Part shown: piece by piece, positions 43,138-56,487 of the stretch
Position numbering within the stretch: position 1 is the stretch's first letter
Layout: each line of letters begins with the position of its first letter
Assembly: GCA_020064725.1 (NCBI GenBank)
Contig: JAGTWJ010000003.1
Span: 1,984,001 to 2,048,000, forward strand
Source: Drechslerella dactyloides
Taxonomy: Eukaryota; Ascomycota; Orbiliomycetes; Orbiliales; Orbiliaceae
DNA length: 64,000 bases
Direction: 5' to 3'
The notes under the pieces: generated by a model
What the model was told of the DNA's origin: nothing
The model's database searches: none
Seen by the model: the letters and a program-made list of their open reading frames with translations, nothing else
Made by a program: the position numbers and the translations under genes

Positions 43138-44360
43138 ATGGCGTCCGCTGCACCGTCGCTACGTTCGCTCGCGTTTGCGACATACCGCCGGGCCCTTAAG
43201 GCTGGCGCTGTGCACTTTTCCGAGACCGAAGTCCACAACCTTTCTCACGACGGCATCAACGTGCGTTTGAACGAAACCTTCCTTATACCCTCGGTCGACG
43301 TATAAATACATCAATTGCTGACGGTACTTGCTGCGGGAATGTATAGTACCAGATCCGGTACGCACCGAACCTGCTCAAGAAGCCAGTCGCGAACCTCGCC
43401 GCGGACCGCCCCCCACCGCCTAAAGCGAACCCGTTCCTGCCGCCTGACGCCGCGCTCTACATCTCGCCGGTGCAAGATACCCACTACGTCGTCCTCAACA
43501 AGTTCCCCGTGCACCCGGGCCACTTTATCCTCGCCACCGCCGATTTCCGGCACCAAAACCACCCATTGGCAACCTCAGACCTCTCCGCCATCCTCGCCGT
43601 CCTGAAGAATTGGAACACCGATATCCCCAGCGACGACAATGACGCACCGGATGAAGCACGGTTGCAGAATTGTCTATACGGCTTTTTCAACAGCGGCGCC
43701 AATTCCGGCGCCAGCCAGCCGCATCGACACGTGCAATTCCTCCCGGTTACCGTTGACGAAATGACATCGCTGTGGCCGACGCGGTTGTTCGGCGACGAGG
43801 ACGATGGCGTGGCTGTCGGAACGGTGGCGGACGTGGAGGTGCGGTGGCAGCGGAAGGTTTCGTACAAGCATTATTTTGCAGGGATACCGGCGGACTGTAC
43901 CGCTACACGGCTGCACGAGATATACGCAACGCTGCTCTCTCTCGCCGCGCACACGCTCTCGCATCCGACGGTGCCGTCGTCGGCAATCGTCGAGGAAGTC
44001 AATGCTACGAGGTGCAATACAGCTGGGAGAAGTGACGGTAGTATATACGAAGGGTTGTCTGCCGATGAACCGGTGGCGTTTAGCTATAACCTTGCGTTCA
44101 GTAAGGACTGGATCGGTATCCTCCCGCGGACACAGGAGACCGTCTACGTGGTGGATAAAGATGCGGACAGCGGCGTCGTGGTGGACGGGGTGGCAATCAA
44201 GTGTCCTGGTTTGAACTTGAACGGGACGGTACTAGCGGGTATGATGCTCGTGCGGACGCGGCGGGAAATGGACGCTGTGCTGGCTGATAGTGCGATCGTT
44301 GCTCGCGCGCTGGCGGGGATCGGAGTGCCGCAGGAGAATGCCCAGCGGTCGTCGCTATAA
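43138..44360 (+). CDS. APA2: Diadenosine tetraphosphate phosphorylase / ATP adenylyltransferase (Apa1/Apa2 type)
   Basis: Two exons (43138-43260, 43347-44360; 86-bp intron, GTGCGT...TATAG) give 378 aa, slightly longer than the yeast enzymes. Apa1/Apa2 split Ap4A with phosphate into ATP and ADP, controlling dinucleoside polyphosphate levels in the cytosol. The sequence shows NYQIRYAPNLLKKP, ALYISPVQDTHYVVLNKFPV, FNSGANSGASQPHRHVQFLP with the catalytic H-x-H-x-Q (H167, H169, Q171), and FSYNLAFSKDWIGILPRT, in family order. This fused N-terminal ATP_transf_2 plus C-terminal DUF4922-like layout is diagnostic. It is convergent with the TOK channel gene, with 322 bp between stop codons. Confidence 0.92.
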
Positions 44361-44682
44361 ATCCCCAGGGTGGGTATGCGCTATACTTTCAAATGTGATT
44401 AGAGGTGCTGTGGGGTAAAAATGTACCATTATATTCGACACTATACAATAGAATAAGACAAATGGCAGTCGTAATGCGTGCGTGCGTGCGTGTATGTGCA
44501 CATATCCGCGCTGGGGACGATATAGATATCCGGCACACCCTTGCAAGCATATCCAATGCGTGCTTTTAACCCGTTCAATAACATTTCCAATACACCAAAC
44601 AACCCAGAAACACCTGCAAAAAAGGAACGAAAGAATGAAAGAAAGAAAGAGATAAAACGGAAAACTGATCCTCCAGCTCGTG
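44361..44682. other. Convergent 3' spacer with GCGT microsatellite
   Basis: 322 bp between convergent stop codons. Contains a (GCGT)n run near 44475-44492 and a GAAA-type run near 44631-44651. It should hold both polyadenylation regions. Confidence 0.6.
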
Positions 44683-47398
44683 TTAACTCCGCGAACTCCG
44701 ACTCCTACCCGCACGCGATTCCTCGCGCGAACTTTGCTTCCCTTTCTTCCGCCGCCGCGCCTCCTCTTTCTCGGCCCGTAGACATTCTTCTAGCCGTGCG
44801 CAGAGCCGCGTTAGCAGCCACTGCGTTTCGCTCTGCTGGCTCATCAGCGGGCTCTCCTCGGCTAGCCAGTCCGTGCCGGAATCCACGCGGGATAACTCCT
44901 CGCCGACGCCGTTGCCTTTCTCGGATGCGTCGACGCGCGGGGTGGATGCGTCCGGCGGCCGTTCTCCGGGGACGGGGGTGTTGAGCAAGCGGAGGTATCC
45001 CGTCCATTCTTCGTAGGAGTATTTTTTCGGCGGCTGGCTCGCGAGGTCTGGCATGAGCTGCTGAACGGCGAAGGCTAGGTCGTGCAGTAGGAAGGCGATT
45101 GGGTCGTCCGCGCTGATTTCGTAGGCTCTCTCTTTCTCCTCTTCTTCGATTACGAGGCCTGTTCCGCGGCGACGGAGGCGCTGCGTTTCCGCGATGTCTT
45201 CCGGGTCGTCCATTTGCTCGTCGAGGTCCGATTGCTCGCGCTGTCGCGCTTCCTCGAGACGATCGGAGCGCGTTTGGGTTTTTTCCAGCCGTTTTGGTTC
45301 GACGGCGTTCTGCTTTTCGTCCGGAAGTCGCTGCTTCTGCTTGGAAGGGTTGGAGGATTCGTTTTCGCTAGGTGCTGTGATGTTCGGGAGGACGGTGTAG
45401 TTGCCGAGCAGCAGGGTGAGGTTCTTGATCATGGCGATGACTGTATCGCCGAGGTTGGAGACGAGGATGGTCATCATCGGCACGGCTAGCAGCGACCAGA
45501 TTACGAAGAAGGGTTTGGCGGAGTTGGAGTCCGGGTGGAAGTCGCCGTAGCCGATGGTCAGGATTGAAGTGAAGCAGAAGTAGAGAGACTGGAAATACGT
45601 CCATCCCTGCTTGTGCTGTAGCTCTCATGACATCTGTTAGTATCTGTATAGCATTCGTGCATGGTAGAAATATAGAAGAGCCTGGTCTCGCAAGCCAAAC
45701 CCACATGGAAAAGGGAGGGTCTGGTCTACGAGATCAGAAGAGCCTGCTTACCTCGGCCTCCATGAATACGACCGCCCCGACCATCCAGAACACCAGGAAG
45801 CACGTCACCGATGCCCACAGCGCCATCCACTTCCGCCGCTGGTCCGCTCTATCCTGCACCTGCCGCATCATCTCGAATCGCTCCTCCTCGCTCTGCGCCC
45901 GGTCCGCCACCGCTGAATGGTTCTTCCGGCCCTTCACGAATATCTCCCGCTGCTTCTCCAGCATCCGGCGCTTGACCTTCCGCTTGCCGCGCTCGAGCAC
46001 CAGCCCTCGGACGCTACTGACTATCAGACCGACGATGACAATCCCCACCGCCGCATACGGGAACAGCAGCGCGCGCCCCACCGTTGTCGTAAGCGTGTAG
46101 TCACCCAGCCCGACCACCAGGAACGTTGTATCGCAAAAGTAGATGCCGTCAAGGAACGCCCAGCCCTCCAGTCGCGCGAACACGCCAGCGCCCAGGCACA
46201 ACCACATCATCAGCGACATGGTCTGCAGCATCAGCGTTCGCTGCGCGATGGTCAACGTGAATTGCCGTGCGTACCGTCCGGACAGCACGCCGATGTAATG
46301 TCCGACCAGCAGCGTCGCGATGCCAAAGTAGAGCGCAGCGGCAATGATGCCGTAGTAGAAGGCCTGACTCCACGCATAGCGTTCCCGCGGAATGTTGTAG
46401 AGATACTGTCGGTAGACGGCGAGCAGGGCTACCAGCAGGATGGACGCGACGTACCAGAGCGTTATTGTAAACGGGAGCAGGCTGGCGGATTGGATGCGCC
46501 GCGCGAGGTTTAGCAGGAGGATGACGTTGGCGAGAAAGCCGCAGGCGAGGGAGATGGCGTTGATGGCGAGGCACCAGCTCGGGTCGGGGAGCTTGTCGGC
46601 GTGCTGCGACGATGAGCCGGGCTTGGTGGGGATGTGTAATCCTAAATGCGCGATGCGAAGATGTTTAGACGTCCGTGCTTCTCATTTACATTTTTGTGGG
46701 AACGCGCGATACGTTGATGTGAAATGTATGTATGTATCGCGGTGGGGTGGGTTGTGGCGAGGACTTACGCCATGGTTGGACGAGGGCGCAAATGCTCATG
46801 ACGTTGGCAACGGGGCCCAACGTCGCAGACATCAGCGGGAAGATTGTACCAAACATCCACGACCATCTGGTTGAATTCACATAGTCAGCTATATCATATG
46901 TACGACATGCACACTCTCATCAAGTGACGCTTACCCCGGAAGATGGACCTCGTGGTCCGCGTGGACCTTTTTTTCCACCTCGCGGAGATTCTGCTCCTCG
47001 TCGCCATGATCGTTCGCCCTGGCTACCGCGCCCGCCGCAGCCTCTCTGTTTGGCGAGTTCAGACCGCTGGACCCTGCCCGACTCTGCCGTGCGTTCTCGA
47101 TCTCGTCTTCGTCGCCTTCCCGCGAATCATGGCTGAACCGCTCCCAGAAGCACGATGCGCGCGGCGGCCTGAGCACCGTCGGGCTCTCCTGTCCGGGCTT
47201 CGCACCAGGCCCTACCGCGCTGCCGTTGCTGCTGTTGCTATTGCTGCTGTGATGCTGAGGCGAGCGCGGCGCGAGGAGGGTTGGCGAGAGCAAGCGATCC
47301 CCTGTGGCGGCGGCGGCGCCCTCACGCGATTTCCCGGCTGTTTGTTTCTGCGCCTCGGTGAGCTCTTTGATGCTGTCGTCCAGGCCGGGATCGTTCAT
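44683..47398 (-). CDS. TOK1: TOK1-type two-pore-domain outward-rectifier K+ channel
   Basis: Four exons (47398-46935, 46866-46769, 46641-45752, 45615-44683) give 794 aa; introns are 68, 127 and 136 bp. TOK channels of fungi have eight membrane segments and two pore loops in one chain and release K+ at positive voltages across the plasma membrane. The first pore has TTFLVVGLGDYTL (GLGD ~ residue 366), the second FTSILTIGYGDF (GYGD ~ residue 505). Four hydrophobic segments precede pore 1, including VANVMSICALV and VASILLVALLAVY. A basic linker (RGKRKVKRRMLEKQREIFVK) separates the two pore units. The N-terminal 150 and C-terminal 250 residues are long, charged and cytosolic. Intron 3 contains an inserted 51-bp palindromic repeat. 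Identity is firm. Confidence 0.93.
45616..45751 (-). other. TOK1 intron 3 carrying a repeat insertion
   Basis: Intron with donor GTAAGC, branch ACTAAC and acceptor CTACAG. Without the 51-bp repeat and one copy of its 11-bp flank it would be 74 bp, close to neighbouring introns. Confidence 0.75.
45674..45746. repeat. Dispersed palindromic repeat, copy 1, with 11-bp direct repeats
   Basis: The core 45685-45735 (51 bp) runs from GTCTCGCAAGCC to TCTACGAGATC with complementary arms and a GGAAAAGGGAGGG centre. It is flanked by exact AGAAGAGCCTG copies at 45674-45684 and 45736-45746, which look like a target-site duplication. It lies wholly in TOK1 intron 3, starting about 16 nt inside the donor. 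Confidence 0.75.
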
Positions 47399-48841
47399 AT
47401 TGCATCGGGGGCGTGCGTAGCGTGTGAATATCGCGGGCGAAGGCTACCGCATGAATACGAGATCGATGGCGTAAGGCGTATGGTATGCAATTGCAATGTT
47501 TCTGCCGTGCAGATTTTACTCGGTGGGAGTTGCTGGTAACTAACGTTAAGTTCGAATTAATCTTCGTGCCTGCGTGCGTGAGCGGTCATTTGTACGTGCG
47601 GATGTGTTTTGAATAAACTCGAGCTCGAGCCCAGCAGTGGCAGCAGGTCAGGTCGGTCACGCTAGGGATTAAAACCAGGGAGGGAGGGAGCGGAAGATGG
47701 AAAACCTAGAAAGAAATCACACGATCGAGTGCGAAAAGCAGGCTGGCAGGAAAACGAACGATCATGAGATCCAAATGTGCAATTTTCTCAGCTCCGCAGC
47801 GGCGAAGAGCGTAGCGTCGGCCTCCTTGTACGTACGCTATGCGGCCAGGATTAATTGATGACAGCCTTAGAAAACCAGATATATAGCCTGGAGCGAGTGC
47901 CGCAGGAACGGAGCAATAGAATCAGCTGGAGAACTTGTCTCCGTCCGTCTGTATTTTCATGCACCTGCAATGCAATGCTCCACCGCAGGACGAAGTAATC
48001 CGCACGTAGGTGCTGCTATTTTGTTCCGCTTCGATCGCTTTCGGTGCATGCCGTCTTCTGGGGACGGCCGTTTGTCTTCTACGTCAGCAAGGGTGCTAGG
48101 TCGCATTCCTCGACCGACAAGGACCAGGCTATAAAGCATTCGCTTGGCTCTGTCGAGATGTTCACGCTCGTTCGGACGTTTCCCCTCCTTCTCGTTGCGA
48201 GCCCTGGTGGACTGTGTGCTATTCGTGGGCTCACGATGCAGCTGGGATGACGTCGGAGCAGTCGTCCAGTTACGTTACGAGAGCGAGACGCAGGGAGGCT
48301 CCTCGAGTGGGGCTGGTGGCGGGACGAGGAATCGTGATTGGGTTTGGCGGCCGGCCGGGTTTGGCTGCATGGTTTGACGGACGGACGGTCGATGACGTTT
48401 TTCGATGGCGGTGCTAGTTTGCAATTGTTGGCTATTCCCAGTATTCTATTCTGTCGATTGCAACTTTAAGCGTTACCATGGCCGTGGACGGAAGCTTAGC
48501 TACAGCCCACGTTCCCGTCATTCGACGTCAGGTGTGATTGGCGGCGTGGTTATATATAGATTTCGAAATTTCGATGGGCCAACTATCTCGAGATCTTGGT
48601 GCGCAAGGTATCTGTGGGCCCCATTCGGTTACCGTCGTTGAGCCCTGTTGGATACCCCAGAACCGCGTCAATTTTAATCATCGACCGTGGTACAAGATCT
48701 ATCTGTATATAAAAATATATATAATTGCATGCTACTAATATGTGACTAACAGGCGCAGAAAATATGTACAGTAACCATCATCGGCATAACATCATCAGTT
48801 GGGTAACATCAGCATTCCTCGTAACTACGTAACACAACCGA
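47399..48841. other. Intergenic region upstream of TOK1
   Basis: 1.4 kb holding the TOK1 promoter on the left and the 3' end of the MFS gene on the right. A self-complementary CTCGAGCTCGAG is near 47619, and a GGGA-rich tract near 47678. No gene seen. Confidence 0.5.
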
Positions 48842-50350
48842 CTACTCCTTCATCGCGACCTCGAATTTCTCGATGCTGCGCTCCTCCTCGTCCCGGACAG
48901 GTGTTCGGGCTTCGAACGCGACGTCCATCCTCTCCTTCTGGAACAAGTTCACGTAGACGGGGAAGCTCGATGCCAGCAGGAACCCGATAAACGGAACCAA
49001 GATTGCAAAATGCGTCGACTTGCGGTCGGCAACCTGCGCCAGAATCTGCGGCCAGACAGCGCCGCCGGAAATCGAAGAAACGAGGAACGAGGCTCCGAGC
49101 TTTGTGTGTCGTCCGAGCTTCTTAATCGCCAGCGTGAAGATGAGCGGGAAGCAGCACGATTCGAAGAAGAACACCAGATGCATGAATACCAGGCCTGTCG
49201 TTCCGTGGACGTTCATAGCGAGGATGGAGAAGATGCAGCACCCGCTCAGGAAGACAGATAGGACGTATCGTGGTCGCACATACTTGAGCATACCGGCAGC
49301 GGCAAACCGACCAATGGCGAACAATCCCTGCGCTACCGCTAGGAGGTTGGCGGAAGTGGCGTGGTCGCGGCCGGTTTCTAGAGTATAATTGATGAAGAAC
49401 CCGGCAACAGCACACTGCGCGCCAACATAGCAGAATTGCGCGCCGACGCCCCAGAATAGCGTGATTTGTTCGCGTAGAGAGCCGACTTCGTAAGAGCATT
49501 CGTCCGAGGTGGCCTGCACTTCCATATCGGCGTCGGTGATCTCCGGGATCGGGGCGAAGAAGAAAGCGAAGGCGAGGCAGAAGACGAAGGCTCCAACGCC
49601 GAGGTAGACCCATTGCACATTCTTGAGCGAGTTGAGATCTTCGGTGTTCTTGAAGAAGACGTAAGAGGCAAGTACCGGGGCAACAACTAAAAGAATAGTA
49701 TACATTAGTCCCGCGCTTTATAGTAGATGGAAAATTCTTGTAAGTCTCACCTGTGCCAACAGCTTGCACGGACTGAGCGGTCGTCAATCGAATCTCAGAG
49801 TATTTCGGAGGCCCGCATGTAGCCAGGAATGGGTTCGCCGACACCTCAAGGGTCTACAATATAAAATGCATCCATCCGTTAGCTCGTGGCTCGCTCAAAC
49901 ATCTCCCAATATATATCGAGATAACTGTGCACATACCGACAGTCCCCATCCAACGACAGCCATAGAACCACAGAACCCGCCGAATGACGAATAAATCCCA
50001 GAAGGCCAGAAGCAGAAGCAGCCAACACCGAAGATTGACAGCCCAACCATAAACGTGATCTTGTACCCAAATCTCCGTAGCAGCGGCCCACCAAAGCATA
50101 GCGGGAAGATAAAGTAGGCGCCAAAGTAAGCACCCTGCAGCGCAGAACTCTGGCTCTTAGTGATCCCCAGGGCGCTCTGGAAATGCGCATTCAAGACATC
50201 GAGCAGACCGTACGCGAAACCCCAAAGGAAGAAAAGAGTCGTGACGAGCGCGCATGGCAATAGCGACTGGCGAAGAGTCAGAGCAGCAGCGCCGGTCAAT
50301 TCTCTGTCGTTCACGACAGCGCGAGCGGGGATTGGAACGCCTCCAGCCAT
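48842..50350 (-). CDS. MFS sugar transporter, L-fucose permease-like
   Basis: Three exons (50350-49937, 49853-49751, 49686-48842; introns 83 and 64 bp) encode 453 aa with about 12 hydrophobic segments. The match is to the FucP/FGHS-type branch of the major facilitator superfamily: FFLWGFAYGLLDVLNAHFQ in the first segment, QGAYFGAYFIFPLCFGGPL in the second, SANPFLATCGPPKYSEIRLT in the loop to segment four, and QFCYVGAQCAVAGFFINYTL in the second half. These carriers are proton-coupled sugar symporters in the plasma membrane. The short cytosolic N-terminus and acidic tail (EERSIEKFEVAMKE) fit. The exact sugar (fucose, glucose/galactose or another) cannot be decided. A TATA box is found about 245 bp upstream. 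Confidence 0.9.
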
Positions 50351-53300
50351 TGTGGTAACGTTGTGGTGGTGGAACGCGACGTAGACGGATATATCGATGG
50401 AGCCGAAATGTGTTGCGTGTGGTCGACCGGTACGACCTGCTGATCGGGAAGCGGCGTGTGTAACTCGAACGGGAAGCTGCGACTCGCCGCACTTTCAACT
50501 TCTCCAAGTTGACTCCGCTGCTGGAAGGCCGTTGATGATGCGCGATGGTGATGCTGGCAATAGAGAAGCTTTCGAGAGAGAGATTCCAGAGCCATTTTAT
50601 ACTCATGCCATCATCCACCGTCTCCAGACTACCACCTCCTACTTCAGGCAACGACCCTCGCGAGCCATCTCGTGGAACTGAACATCGCGGCCCAAGGTAA
50701 CCACACGAACACGAGCCAGTTACAGTGCATCGGGCGCTTGCATGCACCCTTGCATCCGGCCTCGGTTGAGGGTCCTCAGGCTTCGAGAGAGAAAAACAGA
50801 AATTTTTCAAACTAGGAAAATGTCTCCATTCTAGCGTCGACCGGTTGGCGTATTCCCCGCATGCACGACGAAAACAGTCTGGAGAGTTTCGGTCGCAGCG
50901 GTGTCATCGTTCAGATTCCCCAGACGCAAGATGGGAAGGCTAGTGCAGATGCAGCTAACGAGCATGATCCCTGTCATGGTGTCGGAGGCCAAAGCCACTG
51001 CTTAAGGCGTCCGCGTCCCCGAGACGAGAGACATTGCCCTATCTTCAATATGCGACAGCTGTCTTGGCTGTCGCCACTTTGGAGCCTTATACGACTCTGA
51101 CGTTAATTCACGCCGCACGAATGGCCCGAGGAGGCCCCGAAATATATTCCGAGATTATCTTGCAGATGGAGATGCAGAATGGCGGCCTGACCGGGCGTCT
51201 GGTGTTTTTTTGTCTCGGGATGTGTTTCGGCAACAAGGGTTTCGCGGTTCCTGGATCTATGGAATTTGTTGAGGTCATTCCACGGTACGCCGCCTGGGCA
51301 CTGATACTCTACTATTATGCGCAATATGGCCTGCTATCTAGTATTTTGATGTCTACTCCAAATAAGGTTATCTAGCTGTGTGCAATGCATGATACCGAAC
51401 TAGATGTGCGTACAGACCCATGACGTCCCGAGTCCGCCCCCGACATGGACTCCACATGCCAGCATTCACCACTTTGAATGCTCCAGCCGCCAACTGTGAT
51501 AGTCAACCTCTTTGCTCTGCATGTGGATATCTACGCGTCTAGCTTTCATCTTTTTCACACATGAACGACTAGATCAAATGCACAAACCATCACCCCACAC
51601 TCCTCCCCACTCTCACGAGTCGTGATAGCCTTCCTGTTGGCATCAACCGTTACGCACAACGCCAGGCTCTTAGCACTCTTGGAAATAGAGAACGCAGTCG
51701 CAAGATTTCTCGGATACGACTGCGCCCCAACGACACTAAGGAACCCCGCTCCATATAGTTCAATGCATACGGAGCGCGAAACATTCCATGCTCGTTATCC
51801 GCATGATCCCTATGGCTGTCCTATCGAATCGCAGGCCGATATCGCAGCTACCGTCACGACCTGACGAAGAGTCTCGCCACAGACTTACCACCGGAAGCTC
51901 TAGTAGCCGGTAGCGAATTGTTTATTCCGTACCGTTCCGCTCGTGGTATGCTCGATGCGGTTGAGTCTGCCGTCAGTGCGAATCAGATTAAGCCATAAGT
52001 CCGTCGAGAGCGCGACAATGGCGGCGCGTGGGAAGCCACTTTGCCCTGCCTGCGGGCAGTCTGTTCAGAGAGTCTGGGGGCTCGCCTGCAAAAAATGAAG
52101 CTGTTTTCGGAGGTATTACTGATGGGGCTGGGCCCCTAAATATGCAGATTGGGTTTCTGGGGTTAGTTTTAGGCCAGTCTTCGTCGGCTGCTGGTGAGCA
52201 TGAGTAGGCGTCTGGGGTATCGTTGCCATTGCCCTAGTTGAGGAACTCAAAGTAGACCCGGTTCTTGGTGGAATCTATTGTTAGGAGAAGCATCAGATTC
52301 GATATAGTTAACATCCACTACGGTTCGTTCGGTCGAATGAAGGGATGCATTCGAGCTACATTATAGGAGGAAGATAATATGAAATATTTTTGGGCGGTCT
52401 CATTGTGTAGCAACTAGATCTGAGCTGACGCTGTTGTGGTTCTCTAAGTACAGTAACTGCGAAAACCCACCATTACAATCAAGGCTCGGGCGACAATATT
52501 CAAAGCCTGACGATGGATTCGTTGATATAGTTACTGCCGCGATGAATACATGTTACTGCTTGTTGGCAAATGAAACTCTAGCCTTTTAGGCAATATATCT
52601 TCCTATACCCATATGTGAATTACCAATGTCGTCGAACCCGCGCGAGGTACAGCTGCAAGTTTCCGTCAACACCCATGATTCTGGACCTCGACGGACATCA
52701 AGTTCATCTATGTATATACAGTAAATGAGCACTTGAATTTAACGACAAACTAAATGCATGCGTATCGGACGCCGGTCTTATTAAATACCAAGCAACGTGG
52801 CAGTGAGTATCTTAGGTTCTAGGTATGGCCATCTGTGAATTGGCTGCCATATCCTGTCCTTCGTTTTAATTCAAGCCGATGATAAATCTTCGTGGTGCTG
52901 GCGTAGTAACCCTCGATAGCCAATCAAACTTCGAAGATCTGGCTAAGGAAGCTGATAGACTAGAGAGCTGGAGTAAATATCCGTAACGATGTTCGTGGGC
53001 TCATAGTTGAGAACTGAAATTGTAAATGTAGCCTCATTTGAAACAACAGTTCGAAACTGCATTTGCATAAATATATCGATTATGGCAAGGCAGCTGCATT
53101 TTCGGTGAGCATAGTACGTACGAAGCCATCTTCCCGAAGGGTAGAACCTCTATAGAAGTCACTTTTTAAGGTAAGGAGACGTGACAGATCGTATGATACG
53201 ATCCAGATAGTTATAAAAGAGCTAGATGTTAATATACCTTTATGTCGGTGGACTTCCCGTGACCAAGAACAGATATCCCTTCGAATCTTTCTCCAGGACA

Positions 53301-56300
53301 GTGCGGAATTTGGATATTTGCAAGGCACGAACAAGATATGGTAGCTGCCAGGTCACTTACCATCGCCTATGCCTATCCCTCCCGTATGCAATGAGGTGAA
53401 ACTAGGTGTTGAATTAATACTGATCTAATATACCTTGGAAACAGGGTCCCCGCTGGACTCTTTGTTGTGCACTGAAAATAGAAGAGCTCCACGACATGAT
53501 ATTTATTCGCGTAGCTAGCCGCAGAACGATATCATGCTGGATCGACTTCGTAATTTCGAAACCAAAGAAACCGCACGGCCTGGCTACACGCTTAGCAAGA
53601 GCCACCATATAACTCGGCCGGAAAGCTTCGAGGCCGTCAGTGCGAAAACTCATAATCAAATTTCGAAATTAAATCGTTCGGCCGCCAAGACCTTGATGTA
53701 AGATGAAGATAGAAGGACGTAGATCAAGATCGTTGGATAAATATTCTGTAGAAGCCGGAATATCTCACACGCCGCTCGACTCGAACAATATTAAGGTGCA
53801 ATATATTAATAGCTTTAACTTCCCGAGCTTTTGCAAGTGTCTACAACTCGATACCCCTCCAGCCGGAACAGAATACCATATCTTTCCATCAGCTACAAAC
53901 CAGCAGCCTTCGATCATTTGTCAAGTTTGGACCAGCTATAGGTTGTGTGACATATCTAGAGGGAGAGAGTGTAGTAAAGTAGTAGTTACATTGAGAATTG
54001 TATTCTGTGGAACGTAATTGCTATAATCGCTACAGATCTCTCGAGATCTCGTTTCGACCAAACATAGGTCTCCTCAGCGGCGCGCGCTAGACCTGGCCAT
54101 AAGGACTAACTAAAATGGCAATACATGATGGCCATCATCCAAAATGCTCCAGTCTGTACTCGATATCCTCGATAGATGATATCAGGCTCATGATACGCAA
54201 TGTAAAACGTCAATTTCATCATCACCCAGGTTCCAATATTTTTGTAAGCGCCAGTCGTGCTCGCACCCGCATCTCAACTATTTGCTCCCCTCGCTCGGAG
54301 GGTCCACTGGCTTTCAAATCCCCGGAATTTACCTCTCCGTGCTATGATACATGCATATATGTGGTAGACCGTAAATTTCTCTATCTACTTGACTAATTTA
54401 TCCAGACGTCACCAAATTGGAAGCGTATAAAGCCAAGTTCCGTATATTCGCCATCGGGACTTTTGTCGGTCACAAGAGATTAAAATTGAAGCGCTAGCTC
54501 CATATCTGCAAGATTGTCCGTCCATGTCTTCTGCTTGGTTCTGTCCCCAGCCAAGAATGACGCTAGAAGGAATTTTCGGGCGTGAAAATTCTTTCTCGAA
54601 GCATACTAAATATGGTTAGCGTCTCGGAAAAATGGGGTGTGTGGACTGAGACTCTTCGCGCTACGAGGAAATGTGCATGGGCAGATATGATATGCAATCG
54701 ATAGGATACCGAGGCCGAGGCCGCTATCAAATTTTCGGACTTATGCTCTAGTTCTAGAGAATGCAGATCAGCCGCTACGGATTCCCCTCATCTACATGAA
54801 GTGGCAAATGTTTGCGGTACCCAGTTCATGGTTGAAAATCGCGATCTCAGGCCCGCATCATCTTGTGAAACACATCAAACTGGATCGAGTAAAATGATCC
54901 TTGATTTTGACGCTATCTTTGCTGCAAGCCACTGTCTGATCTCCAATTGGACAGCCTATATCGCGAAATCAAAGGCACGGACTCGACTCGGTACCATGAT
55001 GCATGGAACCAGCACGCATTGCACAACATTGCAGTATGCTAACGTTGGAGCGTTCAACGTATGGGCCCATACCAATGATGCATCTGTGAACCAGCGTTCG
55101 AGTACTACGTACTCGTAGTCAAAGTTCAGCGACCGAGATTCCCGCCGACCTGTTGTCTCCGATTGTTGTCTTCGGTCTGTGACAATCGATTGCAACCTAA
55201 TTGCCATTCTCGCATGCCAGCAGCTGATGCTGATATGATTTGATTCCACCTGAGTTGAATCAAAGGTTAATTTAGCCGTGTCGTCCCGTGGTTGACTGCG
55301 TTGCAGGTATATATGCGTAATGGTTATGATTACGGACCTGGTCCCTGCCGAGGCAAGAAATATCAGACCCGGGATTATGACGAGTCAAATCGCCAGGATA
55401 GCGAAAGTCAATTGTCGTTCGAGTTTTGTTCTGGGCACTCGTGCACTCCTGTGTCCCAAAATATTCACGATTTCTCCCCTCTAGTACCATGCCTCAAAGA
55501 TTATCACATCACATGGCTCGTCATCTGCGATGCGGAAGTCCATATATATATATATCTATATATTTGCGAGCTCAAATCATCAATCACTTGAAGCTTGGTC
55601 CCCCACAGCAGGCGGAGGTGTGAGCGTTGGCGGTTTCTCCCCACGCTAGTTTAAGCTGCAGAGGTGGCTCCACCACAAGGTAGAACGCTATGACCACAAT
55701 TCTGGGCACGGCTGTGCAGCATGCAGGCAAGTCCAACAACCTCCCCTTGCACAACTTTGATTTTGCTATCACATGAGCCTCACTACCTGCAAGCTAATTC
55801 TGAAAATCCTACTTCACTACTGGCTTGCGTTTCAAGTCCAGCGGCCGCGGGTGTAAGCCAGCAGCGTAATGACCCGACTATCTTTCCGCTTAGAAAACTT
55901 ACATTGAGATTTATCCGGCCGATCAACTAGCAGCGTGCGTCGATTGCATTTGTTGGTGAAAGAGCAATTCAATTGGTGATATTTGCGAACGAGGTGGATC
56001 CATGCGGATGAGCACATTATATCGTAAGCAATTGTCTGCATAGGATGCAGGGGGATATATGCGTCTTGTCCGTTTGGCCTAATTCCACGGATTCCATTGA
56101 TCAAGCATGAATGGAATTATGAAGAGAGTGTTTGGCGTAATGGAAGGCTTACGAGGTCTATGCTAGAATTGTCATCTTGAGAGAATGTTTTCTCACATTA
56201 CACTTAGAATAATTCCTCCCATTAGGTGTACATATGCCCGAGACTGATGAAGCTACGGATATATAGTTCTACCAATATACGTTGCCATAAATATCCGAAG

Positions 56301-56487
56301 GCTCTTCACACAAGCTCTCTCGTTGATTCATGTATTCAACTATCGTATACGAATGAATAGAAACCATATCCCTAAATTAATACAACTATTGTCTGTCTAA
56401 TACCATAGGTAAATTGGAAATCGACCGTTTAACGCTCTCTGTATACTCCGATTTAAACCCATCCCAACTGCTTTTCAAAAAGCAAAC
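50351..56487. other. 6-kb region with no supportable gene
   Basis: Apart from the MFS promoter at the left, I see no frame with start, splice sites and protein-like sequence. Frames of 80-113 codons (51034-51375, 51622-51864, 54801-55118) lack motifs. The base composition is mixed, with no obvious long terminal repeats, and a TA-rich run lies at about 55541-55563. Confidence 0.5.
50595..50601 (-). promoter_or_regulatory. TATA box
   Basis: TATAAAA on the minus strand, roughly 245 bp before the ATG of the MFS sugar transporter gene. Confidence 0.45.

Noticed and set aside
51034..51375. 113-codon frame with hydrophobic stretches
   Set aside because: No splice partner, no motif, isolated in a gene-free block; probably chance.
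55541..55563. TA-rich run that might be an LTR remnant or promoter
   Set aside because: Simple AT repeat with no neighbouring gene or paired terminal repeat.
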